From assembly GCF_022399565.1 (NCBI RefSeq), contig NZ_JAJTUT010000001.1:1353336-1417335 (forward strand): a DNA stretch of 64,000 nt, given 5' to 3'. This document shows, piece by piece, positions 35,432 to 44,931 of the stretch (position 1 is its first letter; each line of letters begins with the position of its first letter). The position numbers were made by a program, and so were the translations under genes. The notes below the pieces were generated by a model. That model saw only the letters and a list, made by a program, of their open reading frames with translations. It made no database searches and was not told the origin of the DNA. The stretch is from Flavobacterium algicola (GTDB lineage Bacteria; Bacteroidota; Bacteroidia; Flavobacteriales; Flavobacteriaceae).

Positions 35432-35905
35432 ATGATAGAAATAGAACGTAAATTTTTGGTTACCTCTGAAGCTTATAAAGCAGAAGCATTTTCTGAAAAG
35501 AGAATTAAACAAGGTTATTTGAGCTCCGTTCCCGAAAGAACAGTTAGAGTGCGTACGAAAGGAGATTGTGCATTCTTGACGATAAAAGGAGCTTCAAGTG
35601 AATCTGGAATGTCACGTTTTGAATGGGAAAAAGAAATTCCAGTCGAAGAAGCCGAAAAATTACTTTTGTTGTGTGAAAAAGGTATTATTGATAAAACTCG
35701 ATATGAAGTCAAGTTGAAAGATAAAATCTTTGAAATTGATGAGTTTTATGGAGAAAATGAAGGGCTAGTTATGGCAGAAATTGAATTACAATCGGAAGCA
35801 GAGACCTTTGAAAAACCTCTTTGGTTGGGAGAAGAAGTCACTACGGATCCTCGCTTTTACAACTCTTATTTGAGTAAAAATCCGTTTAAATCGTGGACTA
35901 TTTAG
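35432..35905 (+). CDS. CYTH domain protein (triphosphate tunnel metalloenzyme)
   Basis: 157 residues from MIEIERKFLV, which is the family's ExExK signature (EIERK) at the very N terminus; the ATG five codons earlier is therefore less likely. Basic and acidic tunnel residues follow: RTVRVRTKGD, AFLTIKGASS, and EIDEFYGENEGLVMAEIEL. Members hydrolyse inorganic triphosphate or related triphosphates. The 3' end overlaps the convergent RlpA gene by 4 bp. Confidence 0.9.
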   Translation: MIEIERKFLVTSEAYKAEAFSEKRIKQGYLSSVPERTVRVRTKGDCAFLTIKGASSESGMSRFEWEKEIPVEEAEKLLLLCEKGIIDKTRYEVKLKDKIFEIDEFYGENEGLVMAEIELQSEAETFEKPLWLGEEVTTDPRFYNSYLSKNPFKSWTI

Positions 35906-36372
35906 TTGAGAACCTCTTCGATGGTTACTACCATGATACCGATTCCTTTATTTTTGGCGATTTCCATAAATCCTCTTCTTGTAAGGTCTAATTCGCGACC
36001 TCTAGAGAACGGACCTCTATCGGTAACCTCTACAATGATAGATTTACCACTTGCTTGATTGGTTACTTTTAATTTGGTACCAAACGGAAATTTACGATGT
36101 GCTGCAGTATAGGAGTTATTGTCAAATTTTTCTCCACTTGCCGTGCGCCTCCCATTAAACTTATCGTGGTAATAGGAGGCATTGGCATCTTTTTTAAAAA
36201 ACTTAAGCTTTAAGCGTGGTTCTTGACGCACACTGTCTTTAGAAGATTTTATAGTGTCTTTAGTAGGATTGGATTTTTGGAAGGAAGATCTTAGTTTGTC
36301 GATTATTGGAGTTCTACTAAAAGCAAATCCTATAATTGTTATTAAAAAAAATAGTGTAATCGATTTTCTCAT
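35902..36372 (-). CDS. rlpA: RlpA-like septal ring lytic transglycosylase
   Basis: 156 residues from MRKSITLFFLITI, a signal peptide; the ATG at 36411 would place charged residues in front of it. Double-psi beta-barrel domain in the C-terminal 95 residues: ASYYHDKFNGRRTASGEKFD, PFGTKLKVTN, VTDRGPFSRGRELDL, where the Asp of DRGPF is the family's catalytic residue. It is expected to cut glycan strands lacking stem peptides at the septum. No SPOR domain, as is common in Bacteroidetes. Confidence 0.88.
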   Translation of the reverse strand: MRKSITLFFLITIIGFAFSRTPIIDKLRSSFQKSNPTKDTIKSSKDSVRQEPRLKLKFFKKDANASYYHDKFNGRRTASGEKFDNNSYTAAHRKFPFGTKLKVTNQASGKSIIVEVTDRGPFSRGRELDLTRRGFMEIAKNKGIGIMVVTIEEVLN

Positions 36373-36454
36373 TTTAACTTTTTTAATTGTGATCCTTTTT
36401 GCAAAAACCATACCTAGAGATTAAAACTTCAAAAAAAACGAAGTTTAATCTATT

Positions 36455-36877
36455 TTATTTCCACAAATTCCATGGTATTCTACTTAAGATAAGCAATAAA
36501 CCTAGTCCGTAGAAAATAGAAAAAGTTTTAAATTTAGATTCGCTTGTAATCAATTTTTTGTGCTTTGACCAACCTATTGTTATTAATGTGATAGCAATAA
36601 TATTAATTAGTGGATGCTCTAGAGAAGTCATACGTAATACTTTGTCTGACATTTGACCTAAAGAAGAAAAACCTAAAGGAGAAACAAAGTACAATACCAA
36701 GCCAATAAGCAATTGGGTATGTGTTCCTATCAAAGCCATGATACCAACTTTTCTATCCCAAGGGGTAAATTCTTTTTTAGAAAATAAACCAATAGCCGAA
36801 TTGACTACCGCTAAAACCAACAAAAACAGAGCTAAATAAGCCCAGCCAGAATGCAATTCTTTAATGATATTGTACAT
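36455..36877 (-). CDS. Conserved four-helix membrane protein
   Basis: 140 residues with four hydrophobic helices (about 11-31, 44-66, 88-104, 118-135). Motifs such as ELHSGWAYLALFLL, GTHTQLLIGLVLYFVSPLG and LEHPLINIIAI carry conserved His residues in helices 1, 2 and 3, which could bind a metal or heme. Similar small proteins occur next to metabolic genes in Flavobacteriaceae, but I know no assigned function. Not in an obvious operon. Confidence 0.7.
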   Translation of the reverse strand: MYNIIKELHSGWAYLALFLLVLAVVNSAIGLFSKKEFTPWDRKVGIMALIGTHTQLLIGLVLYFVSPLGFSSLGQMSDKVLRMTSLEHPLINIIAITLITIGWSKHKKLITSESKFKTFSIFYGLGLLLILSRIPWNLWK

Positions 36878-36927
36878 AAATGATTATTTTTTTAAAACAA
36901 ATATAAGCAAAAAAGCCATAAAAAAAA

Positions 36928-36954
36928 GGCTTAACGCTTCATAAACGTTAAGCC
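36928..36954 (-). terminator. Terminator beyond the pgi remnant
   Basis: GGCTTAACG / CGTTAAGCC hairpin with a nine-base loop, A-run before and TTTTC after. It lies 28 nt beyond the stop of the pgi-like remnant, where a pgi terminator would be expected, and upstream of the membrane protein gene. Confidence 0.8.
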
Positions 36955-36981
36955 TTTTCAAATCTACTAGCTACATTGTTA

Positions 36982-37138
36982 CTACTTATTCTCAAGAAAG
37001 TAATTTAGTAAAAAAGATGTAGAACCCTCATGTTCTTGCACTGTCTTCGAATTTATCTGTAATAAAATAGAATTCACCATTTGTTTTACTAACGTAACAC
37101 CTATTGAACAAAACTAAAAATATACAAGATAAGTCCTT
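36982..37138 (-). pseudogene. Remnant of a second pgi 3' end
   Basis: The minus-strand translation reads GVTLVKQMVNSILLQINSK, then [20 protein letters not shown] and a TAG stop. The real pgi ends [39 protein letters not shown]. By hand count 28 of 39 residues agree, and DNA similarity continues upstream to about 37138 with small indels and an in-frame stop (37114-37116). This is a decayed copy of the last 40-50 codons of glucose-6-phosphate isomerase. It lies downstream of the TonB receptor gene, so that gene is bracketed by two pgi tails. Confidence 0.88.
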
Positions 37139-37192
37139 CTTATGCTGGTCCTTCTTTAATGCTTTATTCAAAAAATAATTAACGTAAAAAAA

Positions 37193-37214
37193 AACCGCTT
37201 CGTTTGAAGCGGTT
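37193..37214 (-). terminator. Terminator of the Oar-like TonB receptor gene
   Basis: AACCGCTTC / GAAGCGGTT with a four-base loop; an A-run at the left is the T-run on the minus strand. It lies 64 nt past the receptor stop. Confidence 0.85.
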
Positions 37215-37278
37215 TTGATTTATTTAGAAAGTAATTTACATTCGAAAATCCAAATTAAATCTAGCAAAATTCTTTAGT

Positions 37279-40200
37279 TTAGAAAGAATACTTAGCCCCC
37301 AATTGAAGTTTCCAAGTTTGAGCATAGTTGCGGTTGTAATCATATGTTGTAACAGGATAGCTACCACTAACTTTATTAAAGGAATAAGAAGGAGTATTAC
37401 TAGCATCTTTACCATCATATTTTAATATTCTACCATTACCTGAGATGTTGTTATTTTTTTGTACACCCCATTCTGAGTTTAAAATATTCCCTACGTTTAT
37501 GAAATCCATAGTAAATTGTAAAGTATTATTTCTTCCAGCTACTTTAAAATAATACTCACGTACCAATCTTAAGTCAAAACTATTCACCCAAGGGCTACGA
37601 GCTGCATTAGCTTCAGCGTATTTACCTTTATTCGCTTTCAAATAGCTATCTTGTTCCATAAAATTAAAGAATGCATCTTCATCAGCAGTAGTGGTGAATT
37701 TAATATCCCCTTTAGCTTTTGGAATATAAATTAAATCTGTTGCAATACCATCACCATTCATATCATTTGAATAAGTAAAGCTATATCCATTTGGAGAGTA
37801 CCCTGTATAGAATACATTGACAAACGTAGAAGATTTTAATAAATTATTTGACCAAGGAAGTCTATAACCAGCCGATCCTATTACTCTGTTTGGTACCACA
37901 TACTGAGAACGTTGAAGCTCTGGCAAATGGGGTCCATTAATTGTATACAATCCTGTATATGCAGATCCTGCATTACTACCTGGCATACCAGAAATTTCTT
38001 GTGATTCTGTATAAGTGTAGGCCGCCATTAATTTTAAATTTTCTACTGGCTCTGCGTTAAGTGTAATATTTCCTATTGCACCCCAGCCTTCATCTGTGTT
38101 TGATAAAACATAGGCATCTTTTGCAGTATATGTATAATTAGCCTTAGTTGGGTAAATATATCTATCATCAGAACCTGAAAAACGTTGCCATGTATCATCT
38201 GGTTGTTTTAGGTTATAATTTTTAAGCATTACACCATTTAAGTTTTTCGTATATATTCCTTCTACTGTAAGTGAAAATGGGAAAGAAACTGGAACTTCAT
38301 AATCAAAAGCTAAAGAAGATTTCCATACTTGCGGCATTTTGAAATTTGGGTCAACACTATTTATTTGACTTGGCAGAACTCCATCGGCAGGTGTGATCGT
38401 ATTTGGTAAATTCAACCTTGAAATCATTTCATTTACATCTGTAATCATAGGACCAGCTAAGCTTGCTAGAGCAGGGTTAACTGTTTTTACAGAACCATCT
38501 GCGTTGTATGTAGTTGTAGCAGTATAACTACCTTGCACCATACCTGAATTTGTTGGCATATTGGTAAAGAACACTAATGGTAATCTTCCAGAGAAAATAC
38601 CAGTTCCTCCACGAAGTTTCATCGTTTGATCACCTTTTATGTCCCATGAGAAACCAACTCTTGGAGAGAATTGAACATTTGCTTCTGGCCATTTACCTGT
38701 GTCAATGCTTCTTCCACCAAAATCTAATGCAGCTATTGCATTATTTGTCAAGATATTATCTTCATACTTTAAATAATCTGCACGTATTCCGTAAGATAAT
38801 TTAAATTTAGGATTAATACTCCACTCATCTTGTGCATAAAATCCAAATTGGTTGAAAGCAACTTCAGCAGTTGGATTTTTTTCACCATTATAACCATAAG
38901 TAAGAGCAAAATCTCTTGGAGCAGCTTGATTAAGAAAATCATCAATACTAGCGTAGCGATAATATCCAGTTCCATTTCTCATGTAGGAGTTATTTGCTAA
39001 CTGATGTTCAAAACTAAACCCGCCTGTAATTTTATGTTTGTCTAGGTAGTAAGTCAAATTATCTGTAACTGTGAATGTGTTATTATTAACAGCATTGTTC
39101 CAAGTAAATAGTTCATAACCTGCAGAAATATAAGGCTCAAGAACTTGATTTCCTGTTGCTGTTTTACCATTCATAATATCAATAAATGGAAATGGAGAAG
39201 AATCTGAACCACGCGCATCTTGTATTTTTGAAGTTGTAACAAGAAGTTGGTTTGACAATTTATCTGAAATTCTACTATTTAAATCAAATGATAAGGAATT
39301 TACAATGTTATCTACAGAATAGGTAGAATTAGAAAATGCCATTGAGTATTGTGAAATACGGTCCATAGTAGTGTTACGGAAACCAGCATCAGTAGAATTT
39401 CCATTTGTAGAATTCCAACCTTGGTTTTTAGTGTGGTTATATCGCACACTAAATTTGTTTGCGTTATTGATGTTCCAATCCACACGAACAAGAAGTTTTT
39501 TATTTGTTTCATCTGCAGGATAATCACTATACGAACCTGGATCATAACCATAGTTAGTAATTAAATGCTGTTTTACTCTTTCCATATCTGCAATACTTGT
39601 GCGTGAAAGAGACAAATCTAGGTTGGCAACACCATTTTCTGAAGGTCTATACGTAACAACTTGTCCTGGACGAACTATAGATTCTGCATTAACGAAAAAG
39701 AATAATTTATTTTTAATAATTGGACCTCCAAATGTCGCACCATAAGTTTTTGTTGACGATTCTGGACGTACTCCAAAATCAACATCACCAACTTTATTAC
39801 CTCGCATATCTTGGTTCGTTAAATAAGTATAAGCGGTACCTTTGAACTTGTTAGTTCCAGATTTAGTAATCGCATTTATACCTCCACCAATAAAATTTGA
39901 CTGGCGAACATCAAAAGGGGCAATCACTACTTGAATTTCTTCAATAGCGTCTAATGAAATTGGGCTTCCTCCACCTGGCAGATTAGAGCTTAATCCAAAG
40001 TTATTATTAAAGTTAGCACCATCTATTGTAAAGTTAGTTGAACGACCGTCACCACCCGCTAGACTCATTCCATTTGCATATGGAGAAAGACGAGCAATAT
40101 CGCTAATACTTCTATTAATCGTAGGCATGGCAATTAACTGCTCATTAGAGATATTTGTTGTTGCACCTGTTTTATCTGCTGCAAACTTTGTTCTCTTTGT

Positions 40201-40563
40201 AGAAATAATTACTTGATCTAAGGAAACATTTTCTTCACTTAAAACTACATTATGAGCATAAGGTGCACCCAGTCTAATCATAATATTATTAGTTACGTTT
40301 TTTCCATAACCCATGTAAGATACTTCCACACTGTAAGGACCACCAACACGCATACCTGGTAAGTTGAAATAACCTTCACCATTGGTAACGCTTCCGTAGG
40401 TAGTTCCAGAGGGAGTATGTGTTGCAACCACTGTTACACCAACAAGAGGTCCCACTGCGTCTGTAACTCGACCATTCATACTTGATGAAGTTACTTGAGC
40501 TATCGAAACTGTAGCAAATAAGAAAGCTACAGTCAGCAATAAAAACTGATTAATTTTTTTCAT
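37279..40563 (-). CDS. TonB-dependent receptor, Oar-like
   Basis: About 1094 residues from MKKINQFLLLTVAFLFATVS, a signal peptide; the ATG 16 codons earlier would spoil it. CarboxypepD_reg domain at about 25-110 (SSSMNGRVTDAVGPLVGVTV), plug at about 120-260 (VIISTKRTKFAADKTGATTN, FTIDGANFNNNFGLSSNLPG, INAITKSGTNKFKGTAYTYL), and a large barrel ending TWKLQLGAKYSF. This pattern is typical of Oar-type TonB receptors, which import or sense larger ligands. No SusD partner is next to it. It lies between pgi and a pgi-tail remnant, so it may have been inserted. Confidence 0.9.
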   Translation of the reverse strand: MKKINQFLLLTVAFLFATVSIAQVTSSSMNGRVTDAVGPLVGVTVVATHTPSGTTYGSVTNGEGYFNLPGMRVGGPYSVEVSYMGYGKNVTNNIMIRLGAPYAHNVVLSEENVSLDQVIISTKRTKFAADKTGATTNISNEQLIAMPTINRSISDIARLSPYANGMSLAGGDGRSTNFTIDGANFNNNFGLSSNLPGGGSPISLDAIEEIQVVIAPFDVRQSNFIGGGINAITKSGTNKFKGTAYTYLTNQDMRGNKVGDVDFGVRPESSTKTYGATFGGPIIKNKLFFFVNAESIVRPGQVVTYRPSENGVANLDLSLSRTSIADMERVKQHLITNYGYDPGSYSDYPADETNKKLLVRVDWNINNANKFSVRYNHTKNQGWNSTNGNSTDAGFRNTTMDRISQYSMAFSNSTYSVDNIVNSLSFDLNSRISDKLSNQLLVTTSKIQDARGSDSSPFPFIDIMNGKTATGNQVLEPYISAGYELFTWNNAVNNNTFTVTDNLTYYLDKHKITGGFSFEHQLANNSYMRNGTGYYRYASIDDFLNQAAPRDFALTYGYNGEKNPTAEVAFNQFGFYAQDEWSINPKFKLSYGIRADYLKYEDNILTNNAIAALDFGGRSIDTGKWPEANVQFSPRVGFSWDIKGDQTMKLRGGTGIFSGRLPLVFFTNMPTNSGMVQGSYTATTTYNADGSVKTVNPALASLAGPMITDVNEMISRLNLPNTITPADGVLPSQINSVDPNFKMPQVWKSSLAFDYEVPVSFPFSLTVEGIYTKNLNGVMLKNYNLKQPDDTWQRFSGSDDRYIYPTKANYTYTAKDAYVLSNTDEGWGAIGNITLNAEPVENLKLMAAYTYTESQEISGMPGSNAGSAYTGLYTINGPHLPELQRSQYVVPNRVIGSAGYRLPWSNNLLKSSTFVNVFYTGYSPNGYSFTYSNDMNGDGIATDLIYIPKAKGDIKFTTTADEDAFFNFMEQDSYLKANKGKYAEANAARSPWVNSFDLRLVREYYFKVAGRNNTLQFTMDFINVGNILNSEWGVQKNNNISGNGRILKYDGKDASNTPSYSFNKVSGSYPVTTYDYNRNYAQTWKLQLGAKYSF

Positions 40564-40592
40564 TGATTTGATTTTGAGTTTAAAAATATTGG

Positions 40593-40600
40593 CAAAATTA
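40593..40600 (-). promoter_or_regulatory. Candidate -7 element for the Oar-like receptor
   Basis: On the minus strand TAATTTTG matches TAnnTTTG and would give a leader of about 20 nt. An inverted repeat ATAATGA / TCATTAT lies further upstream (about 40669-40687) and might be an operator. The -33 region is unconvincing. Confidence 0.4.
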
Positions 40601-40813
40601 TAACATTTCAATTAGGATATGTTATCATAACGTTAATAAATTTGAGATCAGAAGATCACTTCTAAATTATAATGAATTTGTCATTATGATCTCTAAATAA
40701 TAACACTTATCGAAATACTGCTGATCTTTTTTTATCAAATCAATAATTAAATTAATTTTTAACATTGAAAAAAAACTGTTAAAAATAGCAAAAAGCTATT
40801 TTTAAACACAAAA

Positions 40814-40839
40814 GGCACTGAATTTTAAAATTCAGTGCC
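40814..40839 (-). terminator. pgi terminator
   Basis: Perfect hairpin GGCACTGAATTT / AAATTCAGTGCC with a two-base loop, preceded by AAAA (T-run on the minus strand). It lies 23 nt after the pgi stop. Confidence 0.9.
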
Positions 40840-40862
40840 TTTTATAAACATATAAATAACTG

Positions 40863-42506
40863 TTATTTATTATTTAAAAAGTAATTTAATAGGAATGAAG
40901 TAGAACTATCGTGTTCCTTTACTGTTTTCGTGTTGATTTCTGATAAAATAGAATTGGCTAGTTGTTTTCCTAACTCAACTCCCCATTGATCAAAGCTAAA
41001 TATATTCCAGATAATTCCTTGTACAAATATTTTATGCTCATACATTGCAATTAAAGATCCAAGAGTTCTTGGAGATAATTTTTCGATCAATATAGTATTG
41101 GTAGGTTTATTACCAGTAAACACTTTGAAAGGAAGGAGGTATGCTGCAGTTTCAGCATCTAAGCCTTGTTTGTCGAATTCAGCTTGTACTTGAGGCGCTG
41201 TTTTCCCATGTAAAAGTGCTTCAGTTTGGGCAAAATAATTAGACATCAACTTATCATGATGGTCTTGGTCTCCATAAAGAGGTTTTACATACCCAATAAA
41301 ATCGGATGGTATTAATTTTGTCCCTTGATGAATTAATTGAAAAAAAGCATGTTGTGCATTGGTTCCTGGCTCACCCCATATGATGGTTCCTGTTTGGTAA
41401 TCTACTGGTTTTCCATCGCGTCCAACGCTTTTACCATTACTCTCCATAGTCCCTTGCTGTAAATAAGGTGCTAGTTTTTGTAAGTATTGCGTATATGGAA
41501 TCAAAGCTTCGCTCTCTGCTCCAAAGAAATTATTATACCAAACACTTAACATTCCCAAGATGACAGGGATATTTTGATCAAATTCAGAGGACTTAAAGTG
41601 AGTATCCATGTCATTTGCACCTTCGAGCAATTGCTCATAGTTATCATAACCTACAGCTAGACTAATAGTTAAACCCACTGCACTCCATAATGAGAAACGT
41701 CCTCCAACCCAATCCCACATCGGAAAAACGTTGTCTGGATTAATTCCGAATTCAGTAACTTTTTGCATATTTGTTGATACAGCGACAAAGTGTTTCGCAA
41801 CATCTTCTTGCTTTGCAGCAGTTAAAAACCATTTTCTAATGGTTTCTGAATTTGTCAAAGTTTCTTGTGTTGTAAACGTTTTTGATACGATTACAAATAG
41901 AGTTGTTTCAGGATTTAATTTTTTTATAATCTCATTTACATGATCACCATCAACATTGGATACAAAATGAACATTTAAATCATTTTTATAGAATTGTAAA
42001 GCTTCTACAACCATTGCAGGTCCAAGATCAGATCCTCCAATACCAATATTGACTACATCTGTAAATACTTTGCCAGTGTATCCTGTACGTTGGCCAGATA
42101 CTACTTCATTTGTAAATGCTTTAATTTTCGCTTTTACTTCATATACTTCCGGAATCACGTTCACTCCATTTACATTCACAACCTCAGTTTCTTTGGCTCT
42201 TAATGCAGTATGAAGTACGGCTCTATTTTCTGTTTTATTAATAATGGCACCACTAAAATAATCTGCAATGGCATCTTTTAGTCCCATTTCGTTTGCTAAC
42301 TCTAACAGTAAAGCAATCGTATCTTGACTTATATTATTTTTAGAATAATCGATTAAGAAATTATTCCACTGTATGTTGAATTTTTCTGTTCTAGCTGTGT
42401 CTTCTTTGAACATTTCTTGCATTGGAACATTTTTGATTGCCTCAAAATGTTTTTGAAGTTTGCTCCATGCTTGGGTTTTTGTAGGATTGGTCGTTTGTAA
42501 AGCCAT
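40863..42506 (-). CDS. pgi: Glucose-6-phosphate isomerase
   Basis: 547 residues, full length. It interconverts glucose-6-phosphate and fructose-6-phosphate. Signatures: [15 protein letters not shown] around 150, [50 protein letters not shown] (catalytic Glu and His region) and [13 protein letters not shown] near the C terminus. A decayed copy of its 3' end is at 36982-37138. Monocistronic with its own terminator. Confidence 0.97.
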   Translation of the reverse strand: MALQTTNPTKTQAWSKLQKHFEAIKNVPMQEMFKEDTARTEKFNIQWNNFLIDYSKNNISQDTIALLLELANEMGLKDAIADYFSGAIINKTENRAVLHTALRAKETEVVNVNGVNVIPEVYEVKAKIKAFTNEVVSGQRTGYTGKVFTDVVNIGIGGSDLGPAMVVEALQFYKNDLNVHFVSNVDGDHVNEIIKKLNPETTLFVIVSKTFTTQETLTNSETIRKWFLTAAKQEDVAKHFVAVSTNMQKVTEFGINPDNVFPMWDWVGGRFSLWSAVGLTISLAVGYDNYEQLLEGANDMDTHFKSSEFDQNIPVILGMLSVWYNNFFGAESEALIPYTQYLQKLAPYLQQGTMESNGKSVGRDGKPVDYQTGTIIWGEPGTNAQHAFFQLIHQGTKLIPSDFIGYVKPLYGDQDHHDKLMSNYFAQTEALLHGKTAPQVQAEFDKQGLDAETAAYLLPFKVFTGNKPTNTILIEKLSPRTLGSLIAMYEHKIFVQGIIWNIFSFDQWGVELGKQLANSILSEINTKTVKEHDSSTSFLLNYFLNNK

Positions 42507-42623
42507 TTTATTTTTAGTTCAAGTTTTTTATTATTATTGTAAAAATACTGAAAATCATTTTAAATGAATGTGGGTTTTTGATTAAAAAATATATTTTAAT
42601 CTTGCTCAAATGAATCATAATAA

Positions 42624-42663
42624 AAAATGAGAATCATTATCTAGTGATGATGATTCTCATTTT
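42624..42663 (-). terminator. Terminator after the M23 peptidase gene
   Basis: AAAATGAGAATCA / TGATTCTCATTTT, 13-bp arms with a 14-base loop, 33 nt past the peptidase stop. The stem text looks somewhat like a Fur box, but its position after the gene and the flanking A/T runs favour a terminator. Confidence 0.75.
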
Positions 42664-42696
42664 ATGATTGTTGATTTGCTATTATTTCTTTGCAAG

Positions 42697-43920
42697 TTAC
42701 AAATTCCCTATACTATCTAATTCTCTTCTAATAGGTTTAATGGTTTGTAAGTATCTTGATTTATCAGATCCAGTCATCGGTTCTCCTGAAGGTAAGTTTA
42801 GTTTTAGAGCATCTACTTGTACGCCATTTTTCCAAAATCGGTAACATACGTGCGGTCCCGTTGCTAGTCCCGTACTACCTACTTTTCCAATCACTTGTCC
42901 TTGCGATACACTTTGACCACGACGGACCAAGATTTTTGACATATGCAGGTATTGCGTAGAATAGGTACTGTTATGTTTTACTTTTACGTAATTTCCGTTT
43001 CCTGCAGTATACCCCGTCATCTCTACTACACCTGCTGCAGTTGTGGTAATTGGTGTTCCTGTTGGTGCTGCATAATCGGTTCCTTTATGCGCTTTCCAGC
43101 GGTGTTGTACGGGGTGAAAACGGCTACCAGAAAAGCGGGAAGAGATGCGGCTGAACTTGATTGGGGTCTTTAAAAATAAATTCTTCAAAGTTTTTCCTTC
43201 CTCGTCGTAGTATTCTACTTTTCCAGTAGAGATGTCTTTGACAAATGGGAAAGCATATTTGATTTTACCTTTATATTCAAAAAACATTCCTTTTAACTCG
43301 TCCACACCATTGTAAATAGAATCATTTACAAATCGCTCTGTAAAGACAATTCCAAAACGGTCTCCTTTTTTTAATTTAAAGAAGTCAATTGTCCAAGAAT
43401 ATACTTTAGTTATTTGACTGGCTAATCCTGTAGAAACATTTGCTTTGTCCAATGTTTCAGATAAAGAGCCTTTTAAAACGCCCCCAATTATTTTTTCTCG
43501 AATGGTGATTGGTCTCGTTTTTTTATGAGCCACCACAAGAGAATCTCTAAAATCAAAAATATAATAATTTAATGCATCAGGTTGGTACACAAAAACCTCC
43601 AGTTTATTGGTTTTATTTTTAGATCGAAACATTGTAAACGCTTTGTTTGGACGAATAACACGAACATCAAAAGTGTCTTTTACAGCTTGTACAATGTCGT
43701 GGATTTTGCGATCACCTATATTTTGTTTTTCGATAATGGTACCAAAAGTATCTCCTTTTCTAACGGTGTCTTGGATAACATTGTAGTCGGAAAAATTAAA
43801 ACCGAAATCGGAATGTTCTTTTTTTGGTTTGGTAACTTTTTGAATCTCCACCTTTTTTTCGGTTTGATTGCAAGAGATTAATGTTGTTAGTACGATGATA
43901 AGGGAGACTATTTTATTCAA
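42697..43920 (-). CDS. M23 family metallopeptidase, lipoprotein
   Basis: 407 residues. Lipoprotein signal peptide MNKIVSLIIVLTTLISC with Cys at about 17. The middle is an OapA/LysM-like region (VRKGDTFGTIIEKQNIGD). The LytM domain at about 265-375 has HKGTDYAAPTGTPI (HxxxD zinc ligands), STQYLHMSK, and GPHVCYRFWKNG where the usual HxH is HxC. It is expected to cut peptidoglycan cross-bridges in the periplasm. The Cys can still bind zinc. It lies upstream of pgi on the same strand but has its own terminator. Confidence 0.9.
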   Translation of the reverse strand: MNKIVSLIIVLTTLISCNQTEKKVEIQKVTKPKKEHSDFGFNFSDYNVIQDTVRKGDTFGTIIEKQNIGDRKIHDIVQAVKDTFDVRVIRPNKAFTMFRSKNKTNKLEVFVYQPDALNYYIFDFRDSLVVAHKKTRPITIREKIIGGVLKGSLSETLDKANVSTGLASQITKVYSWTIDFFKLKKGDRFGIVFTERFVNDSIYNGVDELKGMFFEYKGKIKYAFPFVKDISTGKVEYYDEEGKTLKNLFLKTPIKFSRISSRFSGSRFHPVQHRWKAHKGTDYAAPTGTPITTTAAGVVEMTGYTAGNGNYVKVKHNSTYSTQYLHMSKILVRRGQSVSQGQVIGKVGSTGLATGPHVCYRFWKNGVQVDALKLNLPSGEPMTGSDKSRYLQTIKPIRRELDSIGNL

Positions 43921-43981
43921 ACTTGAGTTTCTTTATTATGGTTCAAACCTGCTTTTGTAGTTTAAAAGAACTAATTAATAT

Positions 43982-44755
43982 CTATTTTGATTTGATCCTG
44001 AAAGGATTTTTCAAACCTTTAAAACCATCTAAATCGGCTTTAATTGACCCTACTGCAAGATTGGCTTTTATTCGAACAGGAAGACGATTATTATCATCAG
44101 AAATCCAAACTGTTAAGCTTTCTTCTTCCTTGAAAACGCGTCCAGATTGTACCAATGGACGAAAAATCATAGAGGGAACAATTCCAAATTTAGTATTAAT
44201 ATCTTCACGACCAATGTACTTTAACTTAAATTTGGTGGTTTCATCATCAAAAAACATATCAATAGCAATTGATTCACCAACTTTCAATTTGTCAATACTA
44301 GGATGATTTCTTAGGTAATAAAAAGACGAAAGTATGTCTTGTGTGTTGTGCGGAATTACAAATGTTTTTTCGCTTTTGTTCTTGTAGTCTTTAACGACTA
44401 TTCTGTTTGATGATTGATTAAAGAAACCTTGTTGGTTTTTGGTGTAACCACCCTCATCTATTTTACGAGTGAACAAATAAGGATTTCCAGTATTTTTATC
44501 AATGTAACTTTCGTACAAGTCATCAACTTTAAAAAGAAAGCGTGACATTCCCGTTGTGTAACCTTTACCTACAACTTTATAAACTTTTTTATTGTCCATG
44601 ACAGCGTCTTGAACTTCTAGCGTTGCATAGCCTGCATTTACAATACCATAATGTATTCTAAATTTAAACCATTCGCCTGTATCATAAGCGTCTTCTTTTG
44701 CGGAATCAAAACCAAAGGTGGTTATAAGGAGTAATAAGAATAGTAATTTTTTCAT
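43982..44755 (-). CDS. DUF3108 family exported protein
   Basis: 257 residues with signal peptide MKKLLFLLLLITTFGFDSA. The DUF3108 pattern is visible: GEWFKFRIHYGIVNAGYATLEV near the N terminus, SRFLFKVDDLYESYID, TQDILSSFYYLRN, SLTVWISDDNNRLPVRIKANLAVGS towards the end. It is a predicted periplasmic beta-rich protein of unknown function. It is followed after about 60 nt by the M23 peptidase on the same strand and may be cotranscribed. Confidence 0.85.
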   Translation of the reverse strand: MKKLLFLLLLITTFGFDSAKEDAYDTGEWFKFRIHYGIVNAGYATLEVQDAVMDNKKVYKVVGKGYTTGMSRFLFKVDDLYESYIDKNTGNPYLFTRKIDEGGYTKNQQGFFNQSSNRIVVKDYKNKSEKTFVIPHNTQDILSSFYYLRNHPSIDKLKVGESIAIDMFFDDETTKFKLKYIGREDINTKFGIVPSMIFRPLVQSGRVFKEEESLTVWISDDNNRLPVRIKANLAVGSIKADLDGFKGLKNPFRIKSK

Positions 44756-44908
44756 AGGTAGATATCTTTATATTTTATCAGCCTTATGAAATTCGTACTA
44801 CTATGTTGGGTTTGTAGATCCAACTATTTGTAAATACGCTTTTCATAATTTAATCTTGTTTATTGACTTGGAATGCAAATTCTATTCCAAATATATTAAA
44901 ACATAAAA

Positions 44909-44931
44909 ACTCAGTCAAATAATGACTGAGT
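44909..44931. terminator. Hairpin terminator between the patatin and DUF3108 genes
   Basis: ACTCAGTCA / TGACTGAGT with a five-base loop, flanked by AAAA on the left and TTTTTAT on the right, so it works on both strands. It is 280 nt beyond the patatin stop. Confidence 0.75.

Noticed and set aside
42624..42663. Possible Fur box (GAGAATCATTATC-like text)
   Set aside because: It lies just past the M23 gene stop, forms a 13-bp hairpin with A/T runs, and no iron gene follows; a terminator explains it better.
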